Origin: Collinsella sp.
GTDB lineage: Bacteria; Actinomycetota; Coriobacteriia; Coriobacteriales; Coriobacteriaceae
Direction of reading: 5' to 3'
Assembly: GCA_019419545.1 (NCBI GenBank)
Contig: DXZT01000036.1
Location: 16,017 to 80,016, forward strand
Length of the DNA stretch: 64,000 nucleotides
Position numbers and translations under genes: made by a program. Numbering within the stretch: position 1 is the stretch's first letter; each line of letters opens with the position of its first letter. The notes beneath the pieces were generated by a model. That model saw only the letters and a program-made list of their open reading frames with translations. It was not told the DNA's origin and ran no database searches. This document shows, one piece after another, positions 23,335 through 30,954 of this stretch.

Positions 23335-23970
23335 CTAGTCACGCAGGATGATGTCCATGGCGAGCATCAGATTGCGCTCGTCGATGGCAAACGGGGCGGC
23401 CTCGCGCGTCTTGGGCTTGGCACAAAACGCGATGCCCGTGCCCGCGGCCTGGATCATGGGGATGTCGTTGGCACCGTCGCCGATCGCGACGGTGTGGGCC
23501 ATATCGACGCCGCACTCAACTGCCCAGTCCAGCAGCTGGATGAGCTTGGACTCCTTGGTCACAATGTCTGCCGCCAGCTTGCCGGTGAGCTTGCCGTCTA
23601 CGACTTCTAGGCGGTTAGCCAGGCAAAAGTCGATGCCCGCGGCTTCCACGATCTTGTCGGCAACCTCGTGGAAGCCGCCACTCACGACGCCGACCTTCCA
23701 GCCCTTGCTGTGTGCCGAGCGCACAAGCTCCAACGCGCCGGGGGTAAATGTCACGCGTTCAAAGGTGCGCTCGAATACGCTCTCGTCCAAGCCGGCAAGC
23801 AGCCCCACGCGCTCCTCGAGCGCCTGCTTAAAGTCAAGCTCGCCGCGCATGGCGCGCTCAGTGATCTGCGCCACTTGCTCGCCCACGCCGGCCTCCTCGC
23901 CCAACAGGTCGATGACTTCCTGGTTGATGAGCGTGGAGTCGATATCCATAACGATGAGGCGTGCAGTCAT
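23335..23970 (-). CDS. serB: Phosphoserine phosphatase SerB
   Basis: A 211-residue HAD-superfamily enzyme catalysing the last step of serine synthesis. Motif I is MDIDSTLINQE (nucleophile Asp8, acid Asp10), motif II VVSGGF near residue 100, and motif III with IGDGANDIPM near 155. It matches the SerB core without an N-terminal ACT domain. ATG 23970 follows GAAAGG; the longer frame to 24039 adds residues without family similarity. It lies upstream of larB on the same strand but is separated by 114 bases holding an inverted repeat, so it is probably a separate unit. Confidence 0.93.
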   Translation of the reverse strand: MTARLIVMDIDSTLINQEVIDLLGEEAGVGEQVAQITERAMRGELDFKQALEERVGLLAGLDESVFERTFERVTFTPGALELVRSAHSKGWKVGVVSGGFHEVADKIVEAAGIDFCLANRLEVVDGKLTGKLAADIVTKESKLIQLLDWAVECGVDMAHTVAIGDGANDIPMIQAAGTGIAFCAKPKTREAAPFAIDERNLMLAMDIILRD

Positions 23971-24133
23971 GGCGGGCCTTTCCGAGTGCAGTTGTATTGG
24001 GGCACATTGTCGCACGCGGCGCGCCTTGGCGACGGCCACGGTGCGTCAATTGTTTCGTCTCCGTCAAGTCTTTGGGCGGGAGCTACTTTTCCGCGGCGCA
24101 TCGACACAGGTGCGATAAGATAGAACGCCATGT

Positions 24134-24205
24134 CCGGCTGCGCGGTTTACGCAGGCCGGGCAAATCTGTACGACGCCGCCCGGAACGACACGGGGCGGCA
24201 CAGAT
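24134..24205 (+). promoter_or_regulatory. Structured 5' leader of aspS
   Basis: There are two hairpins in a row just before the ribosome site: 24134-24159 (CCGGCTGCG with CGCAGGCCGG, one bulge), then 24164-24205 (ATCTGT/ACAGAT outside, GCCGCCC/GGGCGGC inside). The AAAGGAGG site follows at once. A possible -10 TAAGAT is at 24115. The pattern suggests a folded leader, but no known riboswitch or T-box consensus was recognised. Confidence 0.45.
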
Positions 24206-24226
24206 CCATAAAGGAGGATCACTGGT

Positions 24227-26014
24227 ATGAGCCAGACCCGTCCCATCGACGAGCATTCCATGCACACCCGTACCTGCGGCGAGCTTCGCCGCGAGAACGT
24301 GGGCGAAGAGGTCACCCTCACCGGTTGGGTGAGCCGTCGCCGCGACCACGGCGGCCTAATCTTTTGCGACCTTCGCGACCGTGAGGGCATCACGCAGCTC
24401 ACCTTCGACCCCGAGCACTCCGACGGCGATGCCTTTAAGATCGCCGAGACCATGCGTCCCGAGTGGCCCATCAAGATCCACGGCGTTGTGCGCGCCCGTG
24501 GCGAGGAGACCACCAACGCCAAGCTTGCGACCGGCGAGATCGAGGTTCTGACCGACCACGCCGAGGTGCTCAACACGTCCGTCACCCCGCCGTTCCAGAT
24601 CGAGGACGGCATCGAGACCAGCGAGGACACCCGCCTGCGCTATCGCTATCTGGACCTTCGTCGTCCCGAGATGATGGCCAACCTCAAGCTGCGCTCCGAC
24701 TTTACCTTTGCCATTCGTGAGGCGCTGCACAACCGTGAGTTCATGGAGGTCGAGACGCCCTCCCTGTTTAAGTCCACGCCCGAGGGCGCTCGCGACTTCA
24801 TCGTTCCCAGCCGTATTCAGCCGGGCAACTTCTACGCCCTGCCGCAGTCCCCGCAGCTCCTGAAGCAGCTGCTTATGGTCGGTGGCGTCGAGCGCTACTA
24901 TCAGGTTGCCAAGTGCTTCCGCGACGAGGACCTGCGTGCCGACCGTCAGCCCGAGTTCACCCAGGTCGATATCGAGATGTCCTTCGTGGACCAGAACGAC
25001 GTTATGAGCGCGCTCGAAGAGGTCCTGGCCGACGCCTTCGGCCGCATGGGTGTCGAGATGCCCACGCCGCTGCGTCGCATGGACTACTGGGAGGCCATGG
25101 ACACCTATGGCTCCGACAAGCCCGATACTCGCTACGGCATGCACCTGGTCGACCTGACCGACATCTTTGCCAACTCCAAGTTCAAGGTCTTCGCGACCGC
25201 CGCAAACGAGGAGGGCTCTGTCGTCAAGGCCATCAACGCCAAGGGCGCCGGTGCCTGGGCACGTGCCAAGATCGATAAGCTCGCCGGCGTGGCCTCCACG
25301 TTTGGCGCCAAGGGCCTGGCCTGGATCGCTTTCCGCGAGGATGGCTCCATCAACAGCCCCATCGTCAAGTTCTTCTCGGACGAGGAGATGGCTGCCCTGC
25401 GCGAGCGCATGGACGTCGAGCCCGGCGACCTTGTGATGTTCGCCGCCGGCCCGCGCCTGCTCTCCGACGAGATCCTGGGCGGCATGCGTTCCCACATGGC
25501 CAATGCGCTCGAGGTCAAGCGCGAGGGCCACGACTTCCTGTGGGTCGTCAACTTCCCGCTGTTCCACTGGGACGAGGATCGCAAGGCCTATGCTGCCGAG
25601 CACCAGCCCTTTACCCTGCCGACCGAGACCGACATCGCCAAGATCGAGGCCGACCCGCTGGCAGCCGGCTCTTGCACCTACGACTTTGTCATGGACGGCT
25701 TTGAGGCCGGTGGCGGCGGTATGCGTATCCACAACGCCGAGATGCAGATGTCCATGCTCAAGCTTCTGGGCTTTACCGAGGAGCGCGCCGAGTCTCAGTT
25801 CGGCTTCCTCATGGAGGCGCTCAAGTTTGGTGCGCCCCCGATGGGCGGTTTCGCTCTGGGCCTGGACCGCGTGTGCATGCTGCTCACCGGCTCCGACTCC
25901 ATTCGCGACGTCATGGCGTTCCCCAAGACGGCCAGCGGCTCCGACCTCATGTCGGGCGCCCCGAGTGCCGTTTCCGGCGCCCAGCTCAAGGACGTCAGCC
26001 TGCGCTTGATGTAG
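24227..26014 (+). CDS. aspS: Aspartyl-tRNA synthetase
   Basis: A 595-residue bacterial-type class IIb synthetase. An N-terminal OB-fold anticodon domain is followed by the catalytic core: motif 2 CFRDEDLRADRQPEFTQ near residue 220, a GAD insertion domain between about 280 and 420, then GGGMRIHNAEMQ near 495 and motif 3 GGFALGLDRVCMLL near 540. A strong AAAGGAGG precedes the ATG. Whether it also charges tRNA-Asn cannot be told here. It is the only gene in its unit, bounded by a terminator. Confidence 0.97.
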   Translation: MSQTRPIDEHSMHTRTCGELRRENVGEEVTLTGWVSRRRDHGGLIFCDLRDREGITQLTFDPEHSDGDAFKIAETMRPEWPIKIHGVVRARGEETTNAKLATGEIEVLTDHAEVLNTSVTPPFQIEDGIETSEDTRLRYRYLDLRRPEMMANLKLRSDFTFAIREALHNREFMEVETPSLFKSTPEGARDFIVPSRIQPGNFYALPQSPQLLKQLLMVGGVERYYQVAKCFRDEDLRADRQPEFTQVDIEMSFVDQNDVMSALEEVLADAFGRMGVEMPTPLRRMDYWEAMDTYGSDKPDTRYGMHLVDLTDIFANSKFKVFATAANEEGSVVKAINAKGAGAWARAKIDKLAGVASTFGAKGLAWIAFREDGSINSPIVKFFSDEEMAALRERMDVEPGDLVMFAAGPRLLSDEILGGMRSHMANALEVKREGHDFLWVVNFPLFHWDEDRKAYAAEHQPFTLPTETDIAKIEADPLAAGSCTYDFVMDGFEAGGGGMRIHNAEMQMSMLKLLGFTEERAESQFGFLMEALKFGAPPMGGFALGLDRVCMLLTGSDSIRDVMAFPKTASGSDLMSGAPSAVSGAQLKDVSLRLM

Positions 26015-26038
26015 GCGAGCGGCCACAAATTGCTTGCA

Positions 26039-26073
26039 ACGAGGGAAGGACGTGTGCCTTCCCTCGTTTTTTA
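26039..26073 (+). terminator. Intrinsic terminator after aspS
   Basis: A perfect 11-bp stem, ACGAGGGAAGG (26039-26049) with its complement (26057-26067), is followed by TTTTTT. Confidence 0.95.
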
Positions 26074-26246
26074 TGCGCGGGCGTTGCGAGGGCATAGGTT
26101 GACCGGACGTGGCGGAAACTGTGTCCCATCGTTGACGCTCGAAGTGGGATGCGGTTTCCATCCCGCCCTCAACAAGCATCTAACGCTACAATAACTACCA
26201 CGTGGCTGGGTTTGCCGGCCGAATGTGCGACGTCGTGGGAGGGGAC

Positions 26247-26495
26247 ATGGTCGAGTTTACAAAGACGATTAAAGATCCGTTGGGATTGCATGCCCGCCCG
26301 GTTGCGCTGCTCTATGACATTATTGCCAAGCATCGTAGCAACGTATCGGTCAGCATCGGCGATCGCCATACCGACGGCCGCGATGTGATGGGGCTCATGG
26401 CTCTCTACGGCGAATGTGGCGAAGACATCGTGTTCCGCGTTTCGGGCGTGGATGAGGCCTCCTGCGTCACGTCGATCAGAAACCTCTCGATTTAA
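26247..26495 (+). CDS. HPr-like phosphocarrier with Asp at position 46
   Basis: An 82-residue HPr-family protein. The phosphorylatable His15 is in place (LGLHARP), so phosphotransfer from enzyme I is plausible. The second regulatory site, Ser46 in Gram-positive HPr (KSIMGVMSL), is Asp46 here (RDVMGLMAL), which mimics a permanently phosphorylated serine and cannot be a target of HPr kinase. The start ATG has GGGAGGGG; the upstream GTG is less likely. No enzyme I or other PTS gene is adjacent, and a terminator follows. It may be a regulatory HPr/Crh-like protein or the general HPr of this organism. Confidence 0.85.
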   Translation: MVEFTKTIKDPLGLHARPVALLYDIIAKHRSNVSVSIGDRHTDGRDVMGLMALYGECGEDIVFRVSGVDEASCVTSIRNLSI

Positions 26496-26550
26496 CCGCA
26501 ATAATGTGGCAAAGGGGCAGCCCCCTCTGTTGCATAAATTGGTATGACAA

Positions 26551-26591
26551 GGCACCGCAAAGAGACAGTCTTTGCGATGCCTCTTTTGTTT
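26551..26591 (+). terminator. Intrinsic terminator after the HPr gene
   Basis: GGCACCGCAAAGA (26551-26563) pairs with TCTTTGCGATGCC (26569-26581), one mismatch, followed by TCTTTTGTTT. Confidence 0.85.
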
Positions 26592-26634
26592 CATATAGGA
26601 AACTTTTTCGAAATCTGAATAGGGACCCTTTCCA

Positions 26635-26688
26635 AAAAGTTAACCACGTGCTAGTTTACTAAAGCGAACATAGACGTGGTTAACTTTT
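26635..26688. promoter_or_regulatory. Long-spaced inverted repeat ahead of feoA
   Basis: AAAAGTTAACCACGT (26635-26649) and its perfect complement (26674-26688) flank 24 AT-rich bases that should hold the promoter core. The last ten bases of the word, GTGGTTAACT, recur at 29867-29876 just before the Cys-rich feo-associated gene. A shared iron-responsive regulator is plausible. Confidence 0.55.
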
Positions 26689-26730
26689 ATCGCGTCGATG
26701 TCGAGGACGAACTGACGTTAGGAGCCACTC

Positions 26731-26973
26731 ATGTCTTGCGGACCGCAGATGCCGGCCATGCCGCTTTCGATGGTAAAAGCGGGCGAAACCGTGCGCGTGT
26801 CTCGTGTAAAGGGCAATGAGGACATGAAGCACCACCTCAAGGACCTCGGCTTTGTCGAGGGCAACGAAATCCACGTGGTGAGCTCGAGTGGCGCCAATAT
26901 CATCGTCACCGTGCTGGGCGCACGCTTTGGTATCGATTCCAAGGTTGCCATGCACATCATGACCGTCGGTTAG
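26731..26973 (+). CDS. feoA: FeoA-domain protein 1
   Basis: An 80-residue cytosolic SH3-like protein of the FeoA family, accessory to the ferrous iron transporter FeoB. The fold signature reads VKAGETVRVSRVKG, then HLKDLGFVEGNEIHVV and IIVTVLGARFGID. A short Cys/Pro/Met-rich N-terminus (MSCGPQMPAMPLSM) precedes the domain. GGAG lies at good spacing before the ATG. It is the first gene of a feoA-feoA-feoB operon. Confidence 0.92.
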   Translation: MSCGPQMPAMPLSMVKAGETVRVSRVKGNEDMKHHLKDLGFVEGNEIHVVSSSGANIIVTVLGARFGIDSKVAMHIMTVG

Positions 26974-27012
26974 TCCGCAGCATTTCATAAAAACCGAAAG
27001 GGGGACAAGAGG

Positions 27013-27234
27013 ATGAAGACGTTGGGTGACGTTAAGGTGGGCGAGAGCTCCACTATCGTCAAGCTTCACGGTGAGGGTGCGCTTCGCCGCCACCTTATGG
27101 ACTTGGGGCTCATCAAGGGCACTTCGTTCAAGGTCGTGAAGGTTGCACCGCTCGGTGATCCGGTCGAGATCAACGTGCGTGGCTACGAGCTTTCCATCCG
27201 CAAGGAGGAGGCGGCCGTCGTCGAGGTCCAGTAA
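27013..27234 (+). CDS. feoA: FeoA-domain protein 2
   Basis: A 73-residue second FeoA protein with the canonical HLMDLGLIKGTSFKVVKVAPLGDP core. It is clearly a distinct paralogue of the first copy, with the PLGDPVEI loop that the first lacks. AAAGGGGG precedes the ATG. The spacer to feoB is 123 bases and contains an inverted repeat, so an internal promoter is possible. Two FeoA proteins with one FeoB is a known arrangement in anaerobes. Confidence 0.93.
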   Translation: MKTLGDVKVGESSTIVKLHGEGALRRHLMDLGLIKGTSFKVVKVAPLGDPVEINVRGYELSIRKEEAAVVEVQ

Positions 27235-27262
27235 GGGCTCGCGACGTATATTTCTGCAGATA

Positions 27263-27282
27263 AAGTTAGGTTTTTCTAACTT
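27263..27282. promoter_or_regulatory. Putative metal-regulator operator before feoB
   Basis: AAGTTAG (27263-27269) and CTAACTT (27276-27282) form an inverted repeat with a 6-base T-rich spacer. The inner TTAG...CTAA resembles half-sites of DtxR/IdeR-type iron repressors. Placed between feoA and feoB, it may control an internal promoter. Confidence 0.45.
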
Positions 27283-27357
27283 AATGCTGCAACTTTGAAG
27301 CACATTATCCAGCCTGCGTGGAGAAAGCAGCGCAGGCACACAAGGAAGAAGGATTGA

Positions 27358-29685
27358 ATGGCGGATTCTCAGATCCATGTCGCGCTGGCGGGTAACCCCA
27401 ACTGCGGCAAGACCACGCTTTTCAACCTGATCACCGGCGCCAACGGCTACGTTGGCAACTGGCCCGGCGTCACGGTTGAGAAAAAGGAGGCCAAGCTCCT
27501 AAGCGACAAGAACGTTACCATCACGGACCTCCCCGGCATCTACTCGCTTTCCCCCTACAGCCCCGAGGAGCAGTGCTCGCGCGACTACCTCATGAGCGGC
27601 GAGCCCGATGTGGTCGTCCAGGTTGTCGATGCCACCAACCTCGAGCGCAACCTATACCTGGCGCTTCAGGTCATCGAGACCGGCCTGCCTGTGGTCGTCG
27701 CCCTCAACATGGCCGACTTGGTCGAGAAGAACGGCGACAAGATCGACACGGACAGGCTCTCCAAGAAGCTCGGCTGCCCGGTCATGATGATCTCGGCCCT
27801 TAAGAACAAGGGTATCAAGGAGCTGTTCGAGCAGGTCAAGAAGTCGGCGGCTGCCAAGGCCGACGCGCCGGCGCACAGGTTCGATTCCGCCATCGAGGAC
27901 GTTCTGACCCACATCGAGAACAACCTGCCGGCGAGCGTTCCCGCTAACAAGCGCCGCTACTACGCTGTCAAGCTGTTTGAGCGCGATGCGGACGCCTGCA
28001 AGCTCATCAATCTCACCAAGGAGAAGGCCGCTCGCGTGGAGGAGCTGGTCGCCCAGTGCGAGCAGGACTGCGACGACGACGCCGAGTCCATCATCACCGG
28101 CGAGCGTTACGGCGTGATTGCCCACATCATTGACGAGTGCCTCACCAAGGCTCCGGCAAAGATGAGCACCTCCGAGAAGATCGACCGCGTGGTTACCAAC
28201 CGTATCCTGGGCCTGCCGATCTTTGTGGTCATCATGTTCTGCGTGTACTACATCGCCGTTTCTACCTTGGGCGGCACGGTGACCGACTTCACCAACGACC
28301 AGCTCTTTGGTACCGACGGTTGGTATGTGCTCGGCCAGGGTCGCGACGCCTACGACGCAGCTGTCGAGGCCGCGGGCGATGCTGCCGATTCGGTTGACCC
28401 GGCGGAGTATGGCCCGTATGTTCCGGGTATTACCACCATGGTCCACGACGCCCTTGTGGCGGGCGGCACCGAGGACGGTGGCCTGGTCGATTCGCTGGTC
28501 TGCGACGGCATTGTCGGCGGCCTGGGCGCCATCTTCGGCTTTGTGCCGCAGATGTTCCTGCTGTTCGTCATGCTGTCCTTCCTGGAGGACTGCGGCTACA
28601 TGGCCCGCGTCGCCTTCATCATGGACCGCGTGTTCCGCCGCTTTGGCCTGTCCGGTAAGTCGTTCATCCCCATGCTCGTATCCTCGGGCTGCGGCGTCCC
28701 CGGCGTAATGGCCACCAAGACCATCGAGAACGAGAAGGACCGCCGCATGACGGTCATGACCACCACGTTTATTCCCTGTGGCGCTAAGCTGCCGATCATC
28801 GCCCTGCTCATGGGTTCCATCATCGGCGATTCTTCCACCACCGCCGCGTGGATCAGCCCGCTCTTCTACTTCCTGGGCGTCTTCGCCGTCATCGCCTCGG
28901 GCCTCATGCTCAAGAAGACCAAGCTCTTCGCCGGCCGTCCGACGCCGTTCGTTATGGAGCTTCCCGCCTACCACTTCCCGGCGATCCGCTCTTGGGCGCT
29001 GCATGTGTGGGAGCGCTGCTGGGCCTTTATCAAGAAGGCCGGCACGGTCATTTTCGCGTCCACCGTCGTGGTTTGGTTCCTGTCCAACTTTGGTAGCTAC
29101 AACGGCACGTTTGGCTTCCTGCCTGCTATGGAGGGCATCCCCGAGGAGTTCATGGACTACTCCGTGCTTGCCATGCTGGGCAACCTGGTTGCTTGGATCT
29201 TCGCCCCGCTCGGCTTTAGCACCTGGCAGGCCACCGCGCTGACTGTCTCTGGCCTTGTCGCTAAGGAGAACGTCGTCGCCACCGCCGGTTCGCTGCTGTC
29301 CGTGGCTGACGCCGGCGAGACCGACCCGAGCCTGTGGACCGCGTTCGCCGGCATGTTCCCGACTATGGGCGCTTGCGTTGCCTTTGGTGCGTTCAACCTG
29401 CTGTGCGCTCCGTGCTTTGCCGCTATGGGCACTATCCGCAACCAGATGGATTCCGGCAAGTGGACTGCGATTGCCATCGGCTACGAGTGCGCCTTCGCTT
29501 GGGTTATCGGCCTGTTCATCAACCAGTTCTACAACCTGCTTGTTCTGGGTCAGTTTGGCTTCTGGACGGTTGTGGCTATCGTGCTGCTGGTCGCGATGCT
29601 CTTCCAGATCTTCCGTCCCATGCCCAAACATGTATGGACCGACGAGGACGAGACCAACACTGCTTCCGCCGCAGTTTCCGCTTAA
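27358..29685 (+). CDS. feoB: Ferrous iron transporter FeoB
   Basis: A 775-residue membrane protein. The N-terminal G domain has G1 GNPNCGKTT (residues 12-20), G3 DLPGIYS near 60 and G4 NMAD near 118, followed by a helical GDI-like region to about 260. The C-terminal membrane part has two Gate domains (GAIFGFVPQMFLLFVML, near 390, and SGLVAKENVVATAG, near 630) and a conserved CGVPGVMATKTIENEKDRR segment. It imports Fe2+ in anaerobic cells, driven or gated by GTP. The ATG is preceded by GGAAGAAGGA. A terminator follows the gene. Confidence 0.97.
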   Translation: MADSQIHVALAGNPNCGKTTLFNLITGANGYVGNWPGVTVEKKEAKLLSDKNVTITDLPGIYSLSPYSPEEQCSRDYLMSGEPDVVVQVVDATNLERNLYLALQVIETGLPVVVALNMADLVEKNGDKIDTDRLSKKLGCPVMMISALKNKGIKELFEQVKKSAAAKADAPAHRFDSAIEDVLTHIENNLPASVPANKRRYYAVKLFERDADACKLINLTKEKAARVEELVAQCEQDCDDDAESIITGERYGVIAHIIDECLTKAPAKMSTSEKIDRVVTNRILGLPIFVVIMFCVYYIAVSTLGGTVTDFTNDQLFGTDGWYVLGQGRDAYDAAVEAAGDAADSVDPAEYGPYVPGITTMVHDALVAGGTEDGGLVDSLVCDGIVGGLGAIFGFVPQMFLLFVMLSFLEDCGYMARVAFIMDRVFRRFGLSGKSFIPMLVSSGCGVPGVMATKTIENEKDRRMTVMTTTFIPCGAKLPIIALLMGSIIGDSSTTAAWISPLFYFLGVFAVIASGLMLKKTKLFAGRPTPFVMELPAYHFPAIRSWALHVWERCWAFIKKAGTVIFASTVVVWFLSNFGSYNGTFGFLPAMEGIPEEFMDYSVLAMLGNLVAWIFAPLGFSTWQATALTVSGLVAKENVVATAGSLLSVADAGETDPSLWTAFAGMFPTMGACVAFGAFNLLCAPCFAAMGTIRNQMDSGKWTAIAIGYECAFAWVIGLFINQFYNLLVLGQFGFWTVVAIVLLVAMLFQIFRPMPKHVWTDEDETNTASAAVSA

Positions 29686-29714
29686 GTCCGAATAAGGATT
29701 AACCCCTTTCCATG

Positions 29715-29747
29715 AGCCCGGGTGTCCCAGCGACACTCGGGCTTTTT
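29715..29747 (+). terminator. Intrinsic terminator after feoB
   Basis: AGCCCGGGTGTC (29715-29726) pairs with GACACTCGGGCT (29732-29743) with one mismatch, followed by TTTT. Confidence 0.9.
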
Positions 29748-29866
29748 GGTGCAATGGGGGGCAGATTGCTTTGCTCCAGAAGTTAAGATGTGGCGTTTCC
29801 GCAGATAAAACCGACCAAAATAAACCTGTCCCTTTTTGGTAGGTGGAGAATGGGGTAAAGTAAGTG

Positions 29867-29876
29867 GTGGTTAACT
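29867..29876. promoter_or_regulatory. Recurring GTGGTTAACT word
   Basis: This ten-base word repeats the right arm of the inverted repeat ahead of feoA (26678-26687). It lies 15 bases before the start codon of the feo-associated gene. It is a single half-site, so regulation is only suggested. Confidence 0.35.
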
Positions 29877-29890
29877 AGAGGAGGCTTACT

Positions 29891-30091
29891 ATGGCACCTA
29901 TCGATATTGTTGTACTGGCTGTTATCGGTATTGCGTTTGTCGCGGTATGCGTGCGCATCTACCGCAAGGGCACCTGCGCCGACTGCGCTCAGGGTGGCGT
30001 TTGCACAGGACACTGTTCCAACAAAAAGACCTGCGCCGCACTTAAAGGCGTGGACAAAATCGCCGAAGACTTGGGCCGCGGTATTAAATAA
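29891..30091 (+). CDS. FeoB-associated Cys-rich membrane protein
   Basis: A 66-residue protein with one N-terminal transmembrane helix (IDIVVLAVIGIAFVAVCV) and a cytoplasmic Cys motif, KGTCADCAQGG then CTGHCSNKKTC, giving five cysteines in 25 residues. This is the pattern of the small FeoB-associated Cys-rich proteins, thought to help iron handling at the transporter. GAGGAGG precedes the ATG. It has its own short unit behind the feoB terminator. Confidence 0.9.
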   Translation: MAPIDIVVLAVIGIAFVAVCVRIYRKGTCADCAQGGVCTGHCSNKKTCAALKGVDKIAEDLGRGIK

Positions 30092-30127
30092 GGCCCGACA
30101 TCCAGGCGCCAAGCTCGCCGTCGAAGG

Positions 30128-30249
30128 CATGACTACCTATCTGGGCCTCTAACTCCATCCCACCCATCAGTTGCGGTGAAATACGGACTGTTTTGGCTGT
30201 CAAAGGCCTTATCTACTCCGTATTCCACCGCAACTTTTTGTTGGGCGGG
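30128..30249. repeat. Repeat family A, copy 1 (kdpE side)
   Basis: A 120-base element about 80% identical to 38541-38664. Its core is a 19-bp inverted repeat (30169-30187 with 30217-30235, one mismatch) followed by TTTTT on the + strand. It lies between convergent genes and ends at the kdpE stop codon, so it can serve as a terminator for both. The conserved 5' part outside the hairpin shows it is more than a terminator. Confidence 0.85.
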
Positions 30250-30954
30250 CTAGAGACGCTGCATGCGGTACCCGACACCCATGTGCGTCTGAATCATCTT
30301 GGGGTGAGAGGGGTCTGCCTCGATCTTCTTGCGCAGGGTGCGCATGAACACGCGCAGGCTCGCCAGATCGCTGTCCCAGCTCGTGCCCCATATCTCGCGG
30401 GTGATGAAGGTGTGGGTGAGCACCTTGTCGACGTTTTTCGCCAGAAGGACGAGCAATTTGTACTCGGTTGGGGTGAGCGAGAGCTCGCGTCCGTCTTTCG
30501 TAGCGTATCCCGCGGCGTAGTCGATATGCAGCGGACCGTTGTCGAACGTGCTCGCTTCTGTCGACTCGCTCGACGCCATCGAGGAGCGCCTCAAATTCGC
30601 ACGGACGCGCGCGAGCAACTCATCCACAGAAAAGGGCTTGGTGAGGTAGTCGTCTGCCCCCGCGTCAAGTGCTGCAATCTTGTCGGAATCTTCGGTGCGC
30701 GCCGAAATGACGATAATGGGGACTGCCGACCAGCTTCGGATCTTCGTGATGACCTCGATACCGTCAATGTCGGGAAGGCCGAGGTCGAGCATGATGAGGC
30801 TGGGGCCGTGCGACACCGCATCCATGATGGCGGCTTGGCCGCTGCAAACCTTGCTCACGACATAGCCGTGGAGGTCAAGCGCGGTCGAAACGAGGTTTTG
30901 AACGGTCGGGTCATCTTCGACCAGGAGGATGCGTGGCTTAGCGGCATTATTCAT
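30250..30954 (-). CDS. kdpE: Response regulator KdpE
   Basis: A 234-residue OmpR-type regulator. The receiver begins RILLVEDDPTVQNLVS; the phospho-acceptor Asp is in LIMLDLGLPDIDG near residue 57; the conserved Lys is in LTKPFSVDELLARV near 106. The C-terminal winged helix includes LTPTEYKLLVLLAKN and HMGVGYRM. The ATG lies inside the end of kdpD (8-base overlap), with GAGGAG upstream. It activates kdpFABC under K+ limitation or osmotic stress in known systems. A tandem 11-base repeat ahead of kdpF is a good candidate for its binding site. Confidence 0.96.
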   Translation of the reverse strand: MNNAAKPRILLVEDDPTVQNLVSTALDLHGYVVSKVCSGQAAIMDAVSHGPSLIMLDLGLPDIDGIEVITKIRSWSAVPIIVISARTEDSDKIAALDAGADDYLTKPFSVDELLARVRANLRRSSMASSESTEASTFDNGPLHIDYAAGYATKDGRELSLTPTEYKLLVLLAKNVDKVLTHTFITREIWGTSWDSDLASLRVFMRTLRKKIEADPSHPKMIQTHMGVGYRMQRL

